From Eubacterium sp. (lineage in GTDB: Bacteria > Bacillota > Clostridia > Peptostreptococcales > Anaerovoracaceae): a stretch of DNA of 64,000 nucleotides. The stretch covers positions 62,001 to 126,000 of the forward strand of contig JAFWHX010000005.1 in assembly GCA_017533915.1 (NCBI GenBank). Reading direction: 5' to 3'. Positions 1 through 8,178 of the stretch are shown piece after piece. A program made the position numbers and the translations under genes. Under the pieces are notes generated by a model, which was given only the letters and a program-made list of their open reading frames with translations, was not told the origin of the DNA and ran no database searches. Position 1 is the first letter of the stretch. Each line of letters begins with the position of its first letter.

Positions 1-2617
1 TTTTTTCAAAATTTTTGTCTTTACTATACTGGATCTGATAGCCTGTTATGCGCTTTTTACTCATTTTTGATATTTGCTTTTTCCATTTCACAGTGATTGC
101 TTTCTCTCCTCGTTTTGGAGTGAGAATGCTTGTAGGCTTTGGATTTATTTTAAATGTCTTACTAAGGGATCCTGTATATGATGCATTTTCTTCATCACTT
201 GACAAAGCTACGAATGAGGCTTTTCCAACCCCTACGTTTTTGTTGTTCGAAAAGTGTACTTTATAAAGTGATGAATCTAGATCTGCACCTCCAAAGGTGA
301 TAGTATATTCCGGTTTTTGTTTTTTCCCTGTATATGTCACGTCCCTTACTGTCACTTCTGCATTCTTAAGACTTATAGGCTCCTCTTCGCCATTTTCTTC
401 TATAGATGATATTGCATAGCCGTTCTCGTTTAAAGTGCACATCTTGACTTTCTCAGGAGATAATTCGACATTCAAAGAAGTAATTATACTTTTATCGGGT
501 GCTAGTTCTATATTATCGAAGATTATATCATCTGTCCCCGTAGAGATATTATTTACGGAGTATCTCATTTTTCCATTATTTGTCGCGGTTAATACAAGTT
601 TGTAATCTGCGTTGTCTTTTATTGCGATATATTTTTCATCTTCCTCTACTGCTATAGGAATGGTTGTTATAGTCTCGTCTACTTCATTGTTAACGACTCG
701 TCCAGATAGTATGCCGTTTCTATAAATGTCTACATTTACAGGGCAATGAACTCCAGCTATTTTCTGGGCTGATTTGATTTCGTAATACACCTCTTTGTTT
801 TTTAGCGCATCAAGATATGTACTGATATGATGATCTCCAGTTGAAAACATCGATCCATTGTCGATATCCTTATAGAAAATGTCAATATGTCCATATTTGC
901 CATATCTGGAGCATCCAGCAGCGCTTAAAGCGGCAGGCCATCCATTTGGACCGAAACTGTCATAATAATTTGTAATGTTGTGTATGTTCTCATATCCACT
1001 AGATATGGTCCCTTTAGTATCGATAGAATCGATGGCTCCAAACGTATATACATATATGTCATCATGGTCAAGTAAAGGTTCCCACCAGCTTTCTGTATCC
1101 GCAAACATTGTAAAGCGTGCTCCAAGGAGATTTGCTGCTGCGCCTCCTAGGCTGTGGCCTGTGATCAGAATCTTAAGTGGCATTTTATATATTTCAGGAC
1201 GGTTGTTACAGAATGAATTAATAAGATCCATCATGGATTCTTCGAACTTGTAAACCAAACCATACGCTTGCTCACCATAGAAATATGAGTCAGCTGTAGT
1301 AAAGTGATCACCCATCTTCTCATAATCTGTGAGTGTCCCTCTCGCATCGATGATAAGAAGGTTAGTATTATGCCCGTCGACGAAGATCTCTTTTCTAGCG
1401 ATCGAATAGGTAAGAGATGAAGTGCGGTTACCCTTTTCCAATATATCGGAATCTGGTATATCAAGTGCGTTATAAACGGATCTCATGGATGGCTTACCAT
1501 CGTCACCATATACAGCCCAGCTGAGCATTGCACTGAACATCGCCAGATCATTGTTACTTTTTGAAGCTGGATGCATATTTGAAAAGTAGTTTGAGTCGAA
1601 CTTAACACTTCGGCCGTCAAAGTCGAGATATTTCACTTCTCTTGACAGTTCCTTATGTGGTATGAATTCATGATGAAGGCCGTTTACAAATATTGAAAGA
1701 GGAGAGTCAAAATAGAAGTCCTCTACTTCATTAAGATCCAGAATAACTTTATTGCCTTTGAATGTTATTTCGCCAGAAAGCAACGACGAAGTGTCATTAA
1801 ACTCTGCTTTGTTCCAGTCTGTATAGGTAGCCTTTACGTATCCGTCAGTTCCGGTGAGTCTTAGAAAGAATATTTCCAGCAGGAAGGTTTTTCCATTATC
1901 ATTTTTTATTCGAATATAGTTATAACTGTCGAAATAGCCTAAATACTCTCTATATTCCTGGTGTTCGTCATCTTCGTTATCTTCGTTAAGGTATTTGTCA
2001 CGATTTGTTTTATTGTTATCATAGTACTTAAGGTCAACTACAGAAGCATCAGCTTTGATGGTTCTGAGATTGCTCTCAATGACTGAATAATCTACTTTCT
2101 TAGTGGTTTCATCATCTGCATTCTCTCCTTGCGAATATGTTTCAGGATCATCATATAGCCATTCCGCATAGCGGTATACATATGTTAACTCAAGGTCGTT
2201 GTTTATCGTATAGAACGTATCTAACCAGCAACCTGATGAGGAGCTAAAACTGAATTCGATAAGTCCGTTTGAATAGATATTAAAAGTGGTACCCCAATGG
2301 ACGGATCTAATTTCACCATCGTTGTGATCATATGTGAAGATTTTGGTATAGTCCATTTTACCACCCCCAAGGGTGATCAATTCGTTTGTACCATCGCTGT
2401 TAATGTCATATACAGCAAACTGTTCGACATCATAACTGAAGCCGCTTATACCGTCATCGTTATATCCTGATTCCTGCATTTCCAGAAAACTGTTGTAGGC
2501 TTGGCTCTCTTCGCTGACTGCAGCATAGGAGTAAGAAATAGATAATATAATAGTAATGAAAAATGCCAATAAGATGAGTATAGTCAGATAGAATAACTTG
2601 TTAATCTTTTGTAGCAT
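1..2617 (-). CDS. Secreted class 3 lipase-like protein with Ig/fn3-like C-terminus (partial)
   Basis: This minus-strand frame is open from an ATG at 2617 to the window start (about 872 codons), so its C-terminus is missing. It begins with a Sec signal peptide (hydrophobic run about residues 8-30, then SYSYA). Residues near 60-70 read DINSDGTNEL, an EF-hand/FG-GAP-like calcium loop. The lipase core has DARGT, GHSLGG with the nucleophile Ser near residue 489, then NYYDSF and YGKYGHIDIF, where the Asp and His of a class 3 (alpha/beta hydrolase) triad are expected. The last visible part resembles Ig-like and fibronectin III modules (YTGKKQKPEYTITFGG, ITGYQIQYS), typical of Gram-positive surface proteins. 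It probably hydrolyses esters outside the cell; the substrate is unknown. It is divergent from the helicase operon and about as A+T-rich. Confidence 0.85.
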   Translation of the reverse strand, partial: MLQKINKLFYLTILILLAFFITIILSISYSYAAVSEESQAYNSFLEMQESGYNDDGISGFSYDVEQFAVYDINSDGTNELITLGGGKMDYTKIFTYDHNDGEIRSVHWGTTFNIYSNGLIEFSFSSSSGCWLDTFYTINNDLELTYVYRYAEWLYDDPETYSQGENADDETTKKVDYSVIESNLRTIKADASVVDLKYYDNNKTNRDKYLNEDNEDDEHQEYREYLGYFDSYNYIRIKNDNGKTFLLEIFFLRLTGTDGYVKATYTDWNKAEFNDTSSLLSGEITFKGNKVILDLNEVEDFYFDSPLSIFVNGLHHEFIPHKELSREVKYLDFDGRSVKFDSNYFSNMHPASKSNNDLAMFSAMLSWAVYGDDGKPSMRSVYNALDIPDSDILEKGNRTSSLTYSIARKEIFVDGHNTNLLIIDARGTLTDYEKMGDHFTTADSYFYGEQAYGLVYKFEESMMDLINSFCNNRPEIYKMPLKILITGHSLGGAAANLLGARFTMFADTESWWEPLLDHDDIYVYTFGAIDSIDTKGTISSGYENIHNITNYYDSFGPNGWPAALSAAGCSRYGKYGHIDIFYKDIDNGSMFSTGDHHISTYLDALKNKEVYYEIKSAQKIAGVHCPVNVDIYRNGILSGRVVNNEVDETITTIPIAVEEDEKYIAIKDNADYKLVLTATNNGKMRYSVNNISTGTDDIIFDNIELAPDKSIITSLNVELSPEKVKMCTLNENGYAISSIEENGEEEPISLKNAEVTVRDVTYTGKKQKPEYTITFGGADLDSSLYKVHFSNNKNVGVGKASFVALSSDEENASYTGSLSKTFKINPKPTSILTPKRGEKAITVKWKKQISKMSKKRITGYQIQYSKDKNFEK

Positions 2618-2827
2618 AATATGTACCTCTAAAAATGTGCAGATGCTTTTTCTGCTACTATTGTATCAAATAGTTGGTGCGATAGCCAGCGACAAGTCGC
2701 CTTCAATTCAAGCAGCCCTTTCTTTTAAAATATGGGGAAAGGGTGGCATGCATCTTTGAATACATACATCACATATTGAGTGTATTTATATACGGTAATC
2801 ATCGTCCGATTTCGAGCCAAAAGCTAT

Positions 2828-2856
2828 TTGTCAGGATAATTCCTTAGTAGTACAAT
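2828..2856 (+). promoter_or_regulatory. Sigma-70-type promoter of the helicase-NUDIX-NERD operon
   Basis: TTGTCA (2828-2833), a 17-nt spacer and TACAAT (2851-2856) lie 62 nt before the helicase start. The block from TTGTCA to TACAATTAATATG, and an upstream TACGGTAATCA word at 2791, recur almost unchanged before the DUF2075 gene (8113-8141). The rest of the 300-nt gap between the lipase and helicase starts shows no other clear feature. Confidence 0.75.
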
Positions 2857-2918
2857 TAATATGAAAAATCTAATCTATCATATCAGTATGTTGTATGACG
2901 TGTTGGAGTGGTTAGTAA

Positions 2919-5867
2919 ATGAATACCAGTGTAGTTGAAGAATTAAGAGATGGGTTTGAAACTGCATTTATAGATGAATCATGCGAATCACTAAATGGCT
3001 ATAAATCAGAGTTTTTAACAAATAATCGTAGCAATGGTGTTAAGGTTATTTCTGTATTGGAACATGAGCTTCAGAATTGTGATGAATTCTGTATTAGTGT
3101 TGCATTTATAACCATGAGTGGCGTAGAACCATTGCTTCAGACGCTAAAAGACTTGGAAGCTAGAGGCATTAATGGGAGAGTATTAACAACTGATTATTTG
3201 ACTTTTTCAGAGCCAAAGGCACTAAAGAAGTTGAATGATCTTAATAATATTACTGTTAGAATGTACTGCACTGGGGAGAATAGCCCAGGATTCCATACTA
3301 AAGGTTACATTTTTAAGGATAAGACTGTCTTTCGTATTATTATAGGTAGCTCTAATATTACGCAGTATGCGCTCACTGTAAATCAAGAGTGGAACACCAA
3401 AATAGTATCAAATGATAAGGGCGAAGTAGCTCAAGATGTTGTTAAAGAATTTGAATCACTTTGGAACAGCAATAGCAGCAAGGCGTTTGATGATTTTTAT
3501 GATGATTATAGAATAAGATATAACATAGTAAAACATCAGAGGGAAATCGTAAAACAAGCCGAAATACCTTCATTGGAAGCATATAAACTACAGCCGAATG
3601 TTATGCAGACGGAGTTTATAAAGAATCTAATAAAACTACGTGAAAATGGTTCGGATAGAGCTCTGTTAATATCAGCTACTGGCACTGGAAAAACATATGC
3701 TTCTGCATTTGGAGTACGAGATGTACTGATGGCTGATAAGCCTCAAGCCAGGCTTCTGTTTGTTGTACATAGAGAACAAATTGCAAAGCAAGCTTTAAAA
3801 TCCTTCAAAATGGTATTTGGTGATAAAAAGACTTATGGCTTGGTTTCAGGTAATTCGAAAGATTTGGATGCACAATTCGTTTTCTCAACTATGCAAACTA
3901 TGTCAAAGCCTGACATTATGACTACATTTCAACCAGATGAGTTTACTTGTATCATTCTTGATGAGGCTCACAGAACAGGTGCAAATAGTTATCAGAAAAT
4001 CATGGAATACTTTAAACCGGATTTCTGGCTAGGAATGACTGCTAGCCCTGAACGAACAGATAGCTTTGATGTGTTTGAACTATTTGATCATAATATTGCG
4101 TGTGAAATACGTCTTCAGGCTGCTATGGAAGAAAATTTGCTATGTCCATTTCATTATTTCGGTATTACTGATTTAGAAATTAACGGGGAAGTAATGGATG
4201 ATGAAACTGGACTTAGGAATTTCAGATACCTGGTATGTGATGATAGGGTTGAATACATTATTAAACAAGCTGATTACTATGGATATAGTGGTGATAGAGT
4301 AAAAGGTCTAGTGTTCTGTAGTAGAAGAGATGAAGCGAAAGAGTTATCAAGTCAATTCAATAAACGAGGGTATAAAACAGCTTTTTTGAGCGGTGATGAT
4401 TCTCAAGAAAGACGGGAAGAACTAATAGAAAAGCTTACTTCAGATAGATCAAACGACCGTTTGGATTATATCTTTACTGTTGATATATTTAATGAGGGGG
4501 TCGATATACCAGAGATTAATCAGGTTATTATGCTGAGGCCAACAGAAAGCCCTATTATATTTGTGCAGCAGCTAGGCAGAGGCTTAAGAAAAGCTGATAA
4601 CAAAGAATATGTAGTTATTATTGATTTCATAGGAAACTATAGAAATAATTTTATGATTCCAATCGCATTGTCGGGTGACAGATCATATAACAAGGATAAT
4701 GTACGACGTTATGTTGGAGAAGGAAATAAAATAATACCTGGGAGTTCCACAGTTCATTTTGATGAAATATCAAAGAAGCGAATTTTTGCTGCTATTGATA
4801 CAGCAAATTTTAGCGATATTAAGCTTATTAAAGAGAACTATAAGAATTTGAAATATAAATTAGGACATATACCAGCACTAATGGACTTTGATAAATATGG
4901 AGAGATGGATGTTGTCCGCATTTTTGATAATAAGTCTTTGGGATCATATTACAAATTTCTCGTCAAATATGAGCCGGAATATAAAGTCAGGTTGTCGGAA
5001 GATGAAGAGAGAATTATTGAATTCATATCTAAGAAGCTAGCTAATGGTAAAAGGATACATGAAATAGAATTGCTTTCCAGGATGCTGTATTATAAGACAG
5101 GACTGATGGCTAGACTAAAGAAAGATCTGTATTCACAATACAGTATTAATATGACAGCGGATACGGTTAATAGCATTGTAAATGTTATGACCAACGAGTT
5201 CCCTACTGGAAGCAGCAAAAAAACATATAAAGATTGTATTTTAATTGAATCAGATGGTTTGGATTATAAAGTGTCAGATAGAGTTATAGACATGCTTAAT
5301 AATTCTGACTTTTTCAAAATGGTACGAGAGCTTGTTGAGTTTGGGAGATATAGATATAAAAGAGACTATAGCCACTTTTATGAGGATACAGCTTTAGTAT
5401 TGTATCAGAAATACACTTATGAAGATGTATGCAGGCTTCTTAATTGGGAACACGGAGAGGTTCCACTAAACATTGGTGGATATAAGTATGATGAGAAAAC
5501 AAAGACTTTTCCGGTGTTCATTAATTATGAAAAATCTGATGATATTCAAGACACCGTAAAATACGAAGATCATTTTATTAGCCCCGATAGGCTGATTGCT
5601 ATTTCCAAAAGCAATAGATCATTAGAATCTGAAGATGTTCAAAATTTCCTTCATTCTGAAGAACGAGGAATAGATGTTGAGTTGTTTGTCAGGAAGAATA
5701 AAGATGATAAGATATCTAAAGAGTTCTATTATCTTGGCAGAATGAAAGCAAGTGGTAAAACAAGAGAGTTTATAATGCCAAATACTGATTCTTCGGCAGT
5801 AGAAATAGAGTGGATGCTTAGTAATCCAGTAAGAAGTGATTTGTACGAGTATATTACTAGCGAATAA
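2919..5867 (+). CDS. PLD-like nuclease / superfamily 2 helicase with DUF3427 C-terminus
   Basis: This 982-residue protein starts at an ATG with GGAGTGG eight bases upstream. Residues about 40-170 form a phospholipase D-like nuclease domain with one HxK motif (His126, HTKGYIF) followed by GSSN. A superfamily 2 helicase core follows: Walker A GTGKT (Lys258), DEAH (348-351), TASPERTD and motif VI QQLGRGLRK. The C-terminal 300 residues (LLNWEHGEVPLNIGGY, then FYYLGRM) resemble the DUF3427 region of such helicases. The domains suggest ATP-dependent remodelling and cutting of nucleic acid; a role against phage or plasmids is inference. It is followed after 16 nt by a NUDIX gene and then a NERD gene, probably in one operon. 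Codon usage is A+T-rich compared with genes after 11 kb, consistent with transfer. Confidence 0.9.
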   Translation: MNTSVVEELRDGFETAFIDESCESLNGYKSEFLTNNRSNGVKVISVLEHELQNCDEFCISVAFITMSGVEPLLQTLKDLEARGINGRVLTTDYLTFSEPKALKKLNDLNNITVRMYCTGENSPGFHTKGYIFKDKTVFRIIIGSSNITQYALTVNQEWNTKIVSNDKGEVAQDVVKEFESLWNSNSSKAFDDFYDDYRIRYNIVKHQREIVKQAEIPSLEAYKLQPNVMQTEFIKNLIKLRENGSDRALLISATGTGKTYASAFGVRDVLMADKPQARLLFVVHREQIAKQALKSFKMVFGDKKTYGLVSGNSKDLDAQFVFSTMQTMSKPDIMTTFQPDEFTCIILDEAHRTGANSYQKIMEYFKPDFWLGMTASPERTDSFDVFELFDHNIACEIRLQAAMEENLLCPFHYFGITDLEINGEVMDDETGLRNFRYLVCDDRVEYIIKQADYYGYSGDRVKGLVFCSRRDEAKELSSQFNKRGYKTAFLSGDDSQERREELIEKLTSDRSNDRLDYIFTVDIFNEGVDIPEINQVIMLRPTESPIIFVQQLGRGLRKADNKEYVVIIDFIGNYRNNFMIPIALSGDRSYNKDNVRRYVGEGNKIIPGSSTVHFDEISKKRIFAAIDTANFSDIKLIKENYKNLKYKLGHIPALMDFDKYGEMDVVRIFDNKSLGSYYKFLVKYEPEYKVRLSEDEERIIEFISKKLANGKRIHEIELLSRMLYYKTGLMARLKKDLYSQYSINMTADTVNSIVNVMTNEFPTGSSKKTYKDCILIESDGLDYKVSDRVIDMLNNSDFFKMVRELVEFGRYRYKRDYSHFYEDTALVLYQKYTYEDVCRLLNWEHGEVPLNIGGYKYDEKTKTFPVFINYEKSDDIQDTVKYEDHFISPDRLIAISKSNRSLESEDVQNFLHSEERGIDVELFVRKNKDDKISKEFYYLGRMKASGKTREFIMPNTDSSAVEIEWMLSNPVRSDLYEYITSE

Positions 5868-5883
5868 AGGTGACATGGTAAAG

Positions 5884-6276
5884 ATGAAAACGGTTGAAGT
5901 GGTGGCTGCTGTTATCGAAAAAGATAACAAGTATTATGCTACACAACGTGGATATGGTGAGTTCAAAGACAAGTGGGAATTCCCTGGCGGCAAAGTCGAG
6001 CATGGCGAAACGCCCGAGCATGCTCTCGAAAGAGAGATAAGAGAAGAGCTCGCCACAGAGATACAAGTAAAAGAGCATCTATGCTCAGTAGAGTATGATT
6101 ATCCTGAATTCCATCTAAGTATGCATTGCTATATCTGCAAAGTCCAGTCTGGCGATCTTACTCTTCTGGAACACGAAGACGCAAAGTGGCTCGCAAAAGA
6201 TGAGCTTTGGACAGTAGACTGGTTGCCAGCAGACGAAATAGTAGTAAAGCAACTAGAAAACATAGTACTACAGTAG
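5884..6276 (+). CDS. NUDIX hydrolase, MutT/8-oxo-dGTP-diphosphatase-like
   Basis: The product is about 130 residues and starts MKTVEVVAAVI, as small MutT-like pyrophosphohydrolases do. The Nudix box is clear: GGKVEHGETPEHALEREIRE followed by EL, with the usual Gly near the end replaced by Ala. The C-terminus has a WLPADEIVVKQLE stretch typical of the dNTP-cleaning subfamily. AAAGGTGA overlaps the helicase stop and serves ATG 5884 with good spacing; ATG 5875 is an alternative. Members cleave (deoxy)nucleoside triphosphates to monophosphate and pyrophosphate. The tight coupling to the upstream helicase suggests a joint role in nucleic-acid metabolism or defence. Confidence 0.88.
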   Translation: MKTVEVVAAVIEKDNKYYATQRGYGEFKDKWEFPGGKVEHGETPEHALEREIREELATEIQVKEHLCSVEYDYPEFHLSMHCYICKVQSGDLTLLEHEDAKWLAKDELWTVDWLPADEIVVKQLENIVLQ

Positions 6277-6288
6277 CGGTGAATTCAA

Positions 6289-7104
6289 ATGTCAAAAGGT
6301 CTGATAGATGCAATTCTGGATTCCATCTTTGATGCTGACTTCCTCGGTCGCCATGGTGAGAAGCTGACAGAGAAAGAACTAAAGCTGGTAAACTTCTTTG
6401 GCCGCAAGGGGAAGACACTTCGGAATCTCTATATACCTAAAGACAACGGCGATACTTCTGAGATCGATGTGGTTTATATAACCCAGAAGGGCATATTTGT
6501 CTTTGAGAGCAAGAACTATTCCGGATGGATCTTTGGTGATGAAAAAGGTACGTATTGGACAGTAATGCTGCCTAACCGTGAGAAGAACCGTTTCTATAAC
6601 CCTATTAAGCAGAATCGCACACACATAAAGTGGCTGAGTAATTATATCGGATCTGAAATACCGCTTTTTTCTATCATTGTTTTTTCTGAGCGCTGTGAGC
6701 TTAAAAAGGTTACAGTAGAAAATGACGATATCAAGGTGATCCAGCGTGACCGTACATATGCTACGGTTCGGGACATATGGGAATCAGTACCAGATGTGCT
6801 TACTGAAGAAGAGGTATCCAATCTGTATGATAAACTGAAAAAGCTTACGGATGTAGACGCAGCGGTGAAAGAAGCCCATGTCGCCAGCATAAAAGAACGA
6901 TACACACCATCTTCAAAACCTGATAGTCCAAAACCCGTTATAGATTCTGTGCCAGCCGACAATGAACAGAAATCCGATGTGAAGATATGCCCACGTTGTG
7001 GCAGGGAACTTGTTCTCAGGACAACAAAGAAAGGACCAAATGCAGGTCAGCAGTTCTATGGATGCTCTGGATTCCCAAAGTGCAGGTATACTGAGAAGAT
7101 ATAA
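6289..7104 (+). CDS. NERD-domain protein with C-terminal topoisomerase-type zinc ribbon
   Basis: The product has 271 residues. Residues about 15-125 match the NERD (nuclease-related) domain: GRHGEKLTEKEL, then EIDVVYITQKGIFVFESKNY, where D, E and K are the likely PD-(D/E)xK-type metal site, then a conserved YNPIKQN stretch. The linker is low complexity. The C-terminus has CPRCGRELVLR and FYGCSGFPKCRY, the four-Cys DNA-binding ribbon of bacterial topoisomerase I. It starts 12 nt after the NUDIX stop and is presumably co-transcribed. A DNA-binding nuclease partner of the helicase is the simplest inference; no target is known. Confidence 0.88.
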   Translation: MSKGLIDAILDSIFDADFLGRHGEKLTEKELKLVNFFGRKGKTLRNLYIPKDNGDTSEIDVVYITQKGIFVFESKNYSGWIFGDEKGTYWTVMLPNREKNRFYNPIKQNRTHIKWLSNYIGSEIPLFSIIVFSERCELKKVTVENDDIKVIQRDRTYATVRDIWESVPDVLTEEEVSNLYDKLKKLTDVDAAVKEAHVASIKERYTPSSKPDSPKPVIDSVPADNEQKSDVKICPRCGRELVLRTTKKGPNAGQQFYGCSGFPKCRYTEKI

Positions 7105-7114
7105 TAATATTTAA

Positions 7115-7315
7115 AAATATAAAAGCGGCAGCACTTACGTTCCTAGACAGCCACTTGCGGTATCGCATCATATCAAAAGGGGAGATCAGAACAAGCGGTA
7201 CGACTTTGTATTCATGAGCAAAACCGTCGGCGTATCTAAATGTAAATACTGTTATGAAGAAGCAGTCAAAGCAGGAAGCGACCATGCATTGATTGATATT
7301 GATGCTGATCTATGA
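7115..7315 (+). pseudogene. C-terminal remnant of an endonuclease/exonuclease/phosphatase (EEP) protein
   Basis: This frame is open from a stop at 7112 to a TGA at 7313. It reads HHIKRGDQNKRYDFVFMSK and, later, YEEAVKAGSDHALIDID. The order RYDF-V-F, a short variable stretch, then EAxxAGSDHAL is the C-terminal end of DNase I/exonuclease III-fold proteins, where the SDH histidine is catalytic. The N-terminal catalytic part is absent and only an internal ATG (7214) is available, so this is read as a decayed gene. A real 33-codon peptide starting at 7214 is possible but unsupported. Confidence 0.6.
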
Positions 7316-7382
7316 GAAGTGGAAGAATTTGAAAGAAGAACAGGTAAAGAGCAAAAGATGTAAAAAGAAGAGGAGCACAGAT

Positions 7383-7721
7383 ATGCCAAGACAAAGTGTT
7401 TTTGATATGCCATTCGATAAAGTGTATGCCTGTCTAGTCCAGAAAGCAGAGCGAAAAGGCAGAAATAAGGAAGAAGTGGACCAGATCACAATGTGGCTGA
7501 CCGGTTACGATGATCTTAACGCGCTATACGGCAAAACATACGGCGAATTTCTCACAAAAGCACCGAAATGGAACCCAAAAGCAGATGAGATCAAAGGCTC
7601 TATCTGTGGCATAAAAGTAGAAACGATAGAAGACCCATTAACGAAGAGAATGAGACAGCTTGACAAGCTCGTTGATGAGCTTGCAAAGGGGAAGCCGGTT
7701 GAAAAAGTGATGAGGAATTAG
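7383..7721 (+). CDS. DUF2200 family protein
   Basis: The product is about 112 residues. The sequence VFDMPFDKVYACLVQKAERK, then WLTGYDDLNALYGKTYGEF, then APKWNPKADEIKGSICGIKV and LDKLVDELAKGKPVEKVMR, follows the whole DUF2200 family pattern. The start at 7383 is chosen because AGAGGAG lies 8-10 nt upstream and the family begins just before MPF; a longer reading from 7293 adds unrelated lysine-rich residues. The family has no assigned biochemical function. It sits between a decayed nuclease and a truncated gene. Confidence 0.8.
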   Translation: MPRQSVFDMPFDKVYACLVQKAERKGRNKEEVDQITMWLTGYDDLNALYGKTYGEFLTKAPKWNPKADEIKGSICGIKVETIEDPLTKRMRQLDKLVDELAKGKPVEKVMRN

Positions 7722-7741
7722 GAATAGTGAGATAATTGACA

Positions 7742-8020
7742 ATGATAGATGTAACATTCGACTTCAGGACAGATACACCAGTTGGTAAAGACCCTGACAG
7801 CAGTAGTCTGACTCTCAAGAAATACCATCAATCGTTATGGAGTAAAGAACTTCCTAATGGGGAGTATATGGATCTGAAAATGAGTCCAGCTCCCTGGTAT
7901 TTGACATGGAAGGATTTTGACTTCGGGAGCGATTCTATTATCGTTGAGATGAATTATAAAAAGAACGAGAGGATTATCGAACAGGTAAAAAAGATGCACT
8001 ATAAAAAGGATATGCATTAA
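7742..8020 (+). pseudogene. Probably truncated DUF6994-like gene
   Basis: The 92-residue reading IDVTFDFRTDTPVGKDPDS, then LKKYHQSLWSKELPNGE, then FGSDSIIVEMNYK matches what I recall as the N-terminus of the DUF6994 family, which is normally over 200 residues. It ends abruptly after EQVKKMHYKKDMH. I therefore call it truncated, though a short intact protein cannot be excluded. No function is known. A terminator follows 18 nt after the stop. Confidence 0.5.
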
Positions 8021-8037
8021 TGTATATTAATCGTAGG

Positions 8038-8066
8038 AAATACCAGCCACAAGGCTGGTATTTTTA
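8038..8066 (+). terminator. Rho-independent terminator
   Basis: AAATACCAGCC (8038-8048), loop ACAA and GGCTGGTATTT (8053-8063) form an 11-bp stem followed by T-rich sequence. It ends the island's first transcript just before the second promoter. Confidence 0.85.
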
Positions 8067-8112
8067 TACTTATAATACGGTAATCAAATTCCAACTTTAA
8101 TACAAAAGGTAA

Positions 8113-8141
8113 TTGTCAGATTATTGCCTAAGTAGTACAAT
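8113..8141 (+). promoter_or_regulatory. Sigma-70-type promoter of the DUF2075 gene
   Basis: TTGTCA (8113-8118), 17 nt, TACAAT (8136-8141). It shares the TACGGTAATCA upstream word (8076), the downstream TTAATATG and most spacer bases with the promoter at 2828-2856. An in-frame TTG at 8113 lies inside the -35 box and is not a start. Confidence 0.75.
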
Positions 8142-8178
8142 TAATATGTGGAATTATACAATGAAGGAAGAACGAAAT

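Noticed and set aside
8113..8178. Upstream TTG start for the DUF2075 helicase
   Set aside because: The TTG is the -35 box of the promoter, so it would not be in the transcript.
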